Below, in pieces: positions 62,652 through 64,000 of a stretch of 64,000 nt of DNA. Within the stretch, counting starts at the first letter, position 1; the number at the start of each line of letters is the position of its first letter. Source of the stretch: Clarkia xantiana subsp. parviflora (taxonomy: Eukaryota > Streptophyta > Magnoliopsida > Myrtales > Onagraceae); NCBI GenBank assembly GCA_036873135.1, contig JAPTYO010000026.1, positions 1,220,001 to 1,284,000 on the forward strand. The letters run 5' to 3'. The position numbers and the translations under genes were made by a program. The notes beneath the pieces were generated by a model. That model saw only the letters and a program-made list of their open reading frames with translations. It was not told where the DNA came from and ran no database searches.

Positions 62652-64000
62652 AGGTTAGGAGTTCTTAATTTTTTGATAAACTTATGTTCTTGAGTTTTAA
62701 TTATGAACACCGAAATTTTCATAAGTAATCCGAAATTTAAAACATGAAATCATGTTTTTGATCTTTAAAAACTTAAAATTTTCAGATTTTACATTTTTTT
62801 GTGGATCAATACCGAAAAATTTTGATTTAAATTTTAGATTGATGTTCATAACCTTCAAGAACACGATGAGTTTTATCAAGAACAGTTTTTGGATTCATGA
62901 TCATAATTGTGTTTGATCTTAAAATTTGACAATTTTTCCAATTAAAGGTGTTTGTGCCGAAAACCCTAGTAAATTATTAGGTAAAAATTTTCATTTCTTA
63001 GGGTGCAAGTTAGCTAATTTCGGCCCGCCTAATGTAGATATATTTGTTACCATATTTTAATTTTATTAAAGATGACAATATATCTATAAATTGGAAAGAT
63101 AAGGAAAGGATTCACATTATATAGTAAAATATATAAACTATCAATATATTTAGCTAAAATATAGGGATAAAATTATATTGATAGGATTTAGTTAGTTAAA
63201 AATATTAAGAAGATATATTGTCTATATATTTTATCCCTAAATATATATTTGACAATAATTATATACAAAAATAGATATGTGGCCGAATTATATATATATA
63301 TATATATATATTGTTGATTGATTTACATCTAAAAGATTGAATCTTGACAATATTTATATATATATATATATTGATAATGTGCCGAATTTTTATATATATT
63401 AGCAATATTGAAAATTATTTTATATAATTAATATTTCTTGGTGGCTAAGTTAAATTTTTAGTGTATTTTAGAACCCTACTTAGCTCATAAGATATATTTC
63501 GGCCGAACCCTAGGGTTTATGGGCCAGTCCAATTGCTAAACCGAATCGGGTTAAACCAATCCGGGTTTTCTTAATCGGGTGGACCTTTTTGGGTCGGGTC
63601 AAACCGGATCAATTAATTAGAACCTAACCAAACAGGTTTCGAGTGATGAACCGAACCATAATCTTATTTTATTGAACAGTTTCGGACCAAACCGATTTTT
63701 AAAATCGGACCGACTCGGACCGGATTTTTAATGGATCGAACCAAATTTTGAATTTGTCGGAAATTTTTAAAATGTTCAATAAAATAGGATGTCAAATTTT
63801 AAATCCAAAATATTTTCGAACTTTAAAATTATCCTAAACAGTGCTCTTAGGGTTTGTATTTTTTTTTTTATCCAATATCACATTTGTTCTGAACCGAACT
63901 TGTCGAGCTTTTTCCATTTGGTGCAGCTCGAAATCTTGAATAAAGTAGTTACCATTCGATTCAAAATGTGTTCTGCTTATCAAGATTAATCGACTCGGCT
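62652..64000 (+). other. Copia H leader
   Basis: AT-rich with (TA)n runs at about 63290-63312 and 63353-63370. The middle part matches 43552-44340 of copia F. No ORF of note before the window end. Confidence 0.65.

Larger units (their letters stand above)
32388..64000 (+). mobile_element. Element G: Tat-type retrotransposon, 5' part, interrupted by copia F and H
   Basis: The 5' LTR (32388-33046), primer site and gag (33105-34137) are followed by copia F. After F a short piece of gag (62027-62061: FIQRYMGE) continues and is cut again by copia H at 62062. The rest of G, including its 3' LTR, lies beyond the window. The five bases before the LTR, GTAAG (32383-32387), should recur after its 3' LTR. 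Confidence 0.85.
62062..64000 (+). mobile_element. Copia H: 5' part of a second copia copy
   Basis: The LTR 62062-62637 is followed by the TGGTATCAGAGCC primer site (62639-62651) and a leader like that of copia F. It inserted 18 bp beyond the copia F duplication within element G's gag. gag and pol lie outside the window. Confidence 0.88.

Noticed and set aside
1..64000. tRNA or rRNA genes
   Set aside because: I looked for them and found none; the tRNA-complementary stretches are retrotransposon primer binding sites.

Overview
This window looks like intergenic heterochromatin from a flowering plant with a large, repeat-rich genome, probably a eudicot. I cannot name the species from sequence alone. 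Almost everything in it is LTR retrotransposon. One lineage is Ty3/gypsy of the Tat/Ogre/Retand type, recognised by dual RNase H domains, antisense extra ORFs, TTGGCGCC-type primer sites and GACTCGGGGGCAAG-type polypurine tracts. The other is a Ty1/copia family with a TGGTATCAGAGCC primer site. There are also Mutator-like foldback elements with 9-bp target duplications. The single clear host gene is an acyl-lipid thioesterase (ALT/MKS2-like) gene at 30864-31958, minus strand, five exons, intact.

Layout, left to right. Copia fragment J (1-1911, minus) is followed by an unclassified 0.6 kb. Copia I (2523-15689, minus) has its RNase H split by Tat element A (4468-13195, minus; target duplication AACCC). 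Tat element B (15690 to about 30480, minus; right LTR truncated) contains Tat element C (20228-24963, plus; target duplication ATCAC). Then come the thioesterase gene and half of a Mutator-like element (32117-32387), which is cut by Tat element G (32388 to beyond the window, plus). G's gag is cut by copia F (34138-62026, plus) and again by copia H (62062 to beyond the window, plus). F itself carries Tat D (35149-43546, plus; ATCTA), Tat E (45045-54510, minus; ACCCC) and two foldback elements (56559-57336 and 59358-60187). Nesting is therefore four levels deep: foldback > G > F > D/E.

How the parts work together. No Tat copy here is complete. D has Gag, protease, RT and both RNase H domains but has lost its integrase core. 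E has protease, RT, RNase H and integrase but no gag. A, B and C lack RT and integrase altogether. B codes for Gag-protease followed by a second Gag tail with its own zinc knuckle, and carries on the opposite strand a five-exon gene that can be read through for about 666 codons. D and E also carry spliced antisense genes (about 113 and 307 codons). The copia family (I and F) keeps RT-RNase H, and F also keeps a decayed gag; no integrase is visible in F, and where I and F overlap upstream of RT they match.

The most interesting signal is non-coding. In the transcribed part of the LTRs of all six Tat elements, at the same position, there is a stem-loop whose stem sequence differs between families while the pairing is kept. 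It is flanked by conserved CGGAG(A/T)GGG on one side and a CCCTTGTGCAGG-like block on the other. Most families have a C-rich loop.
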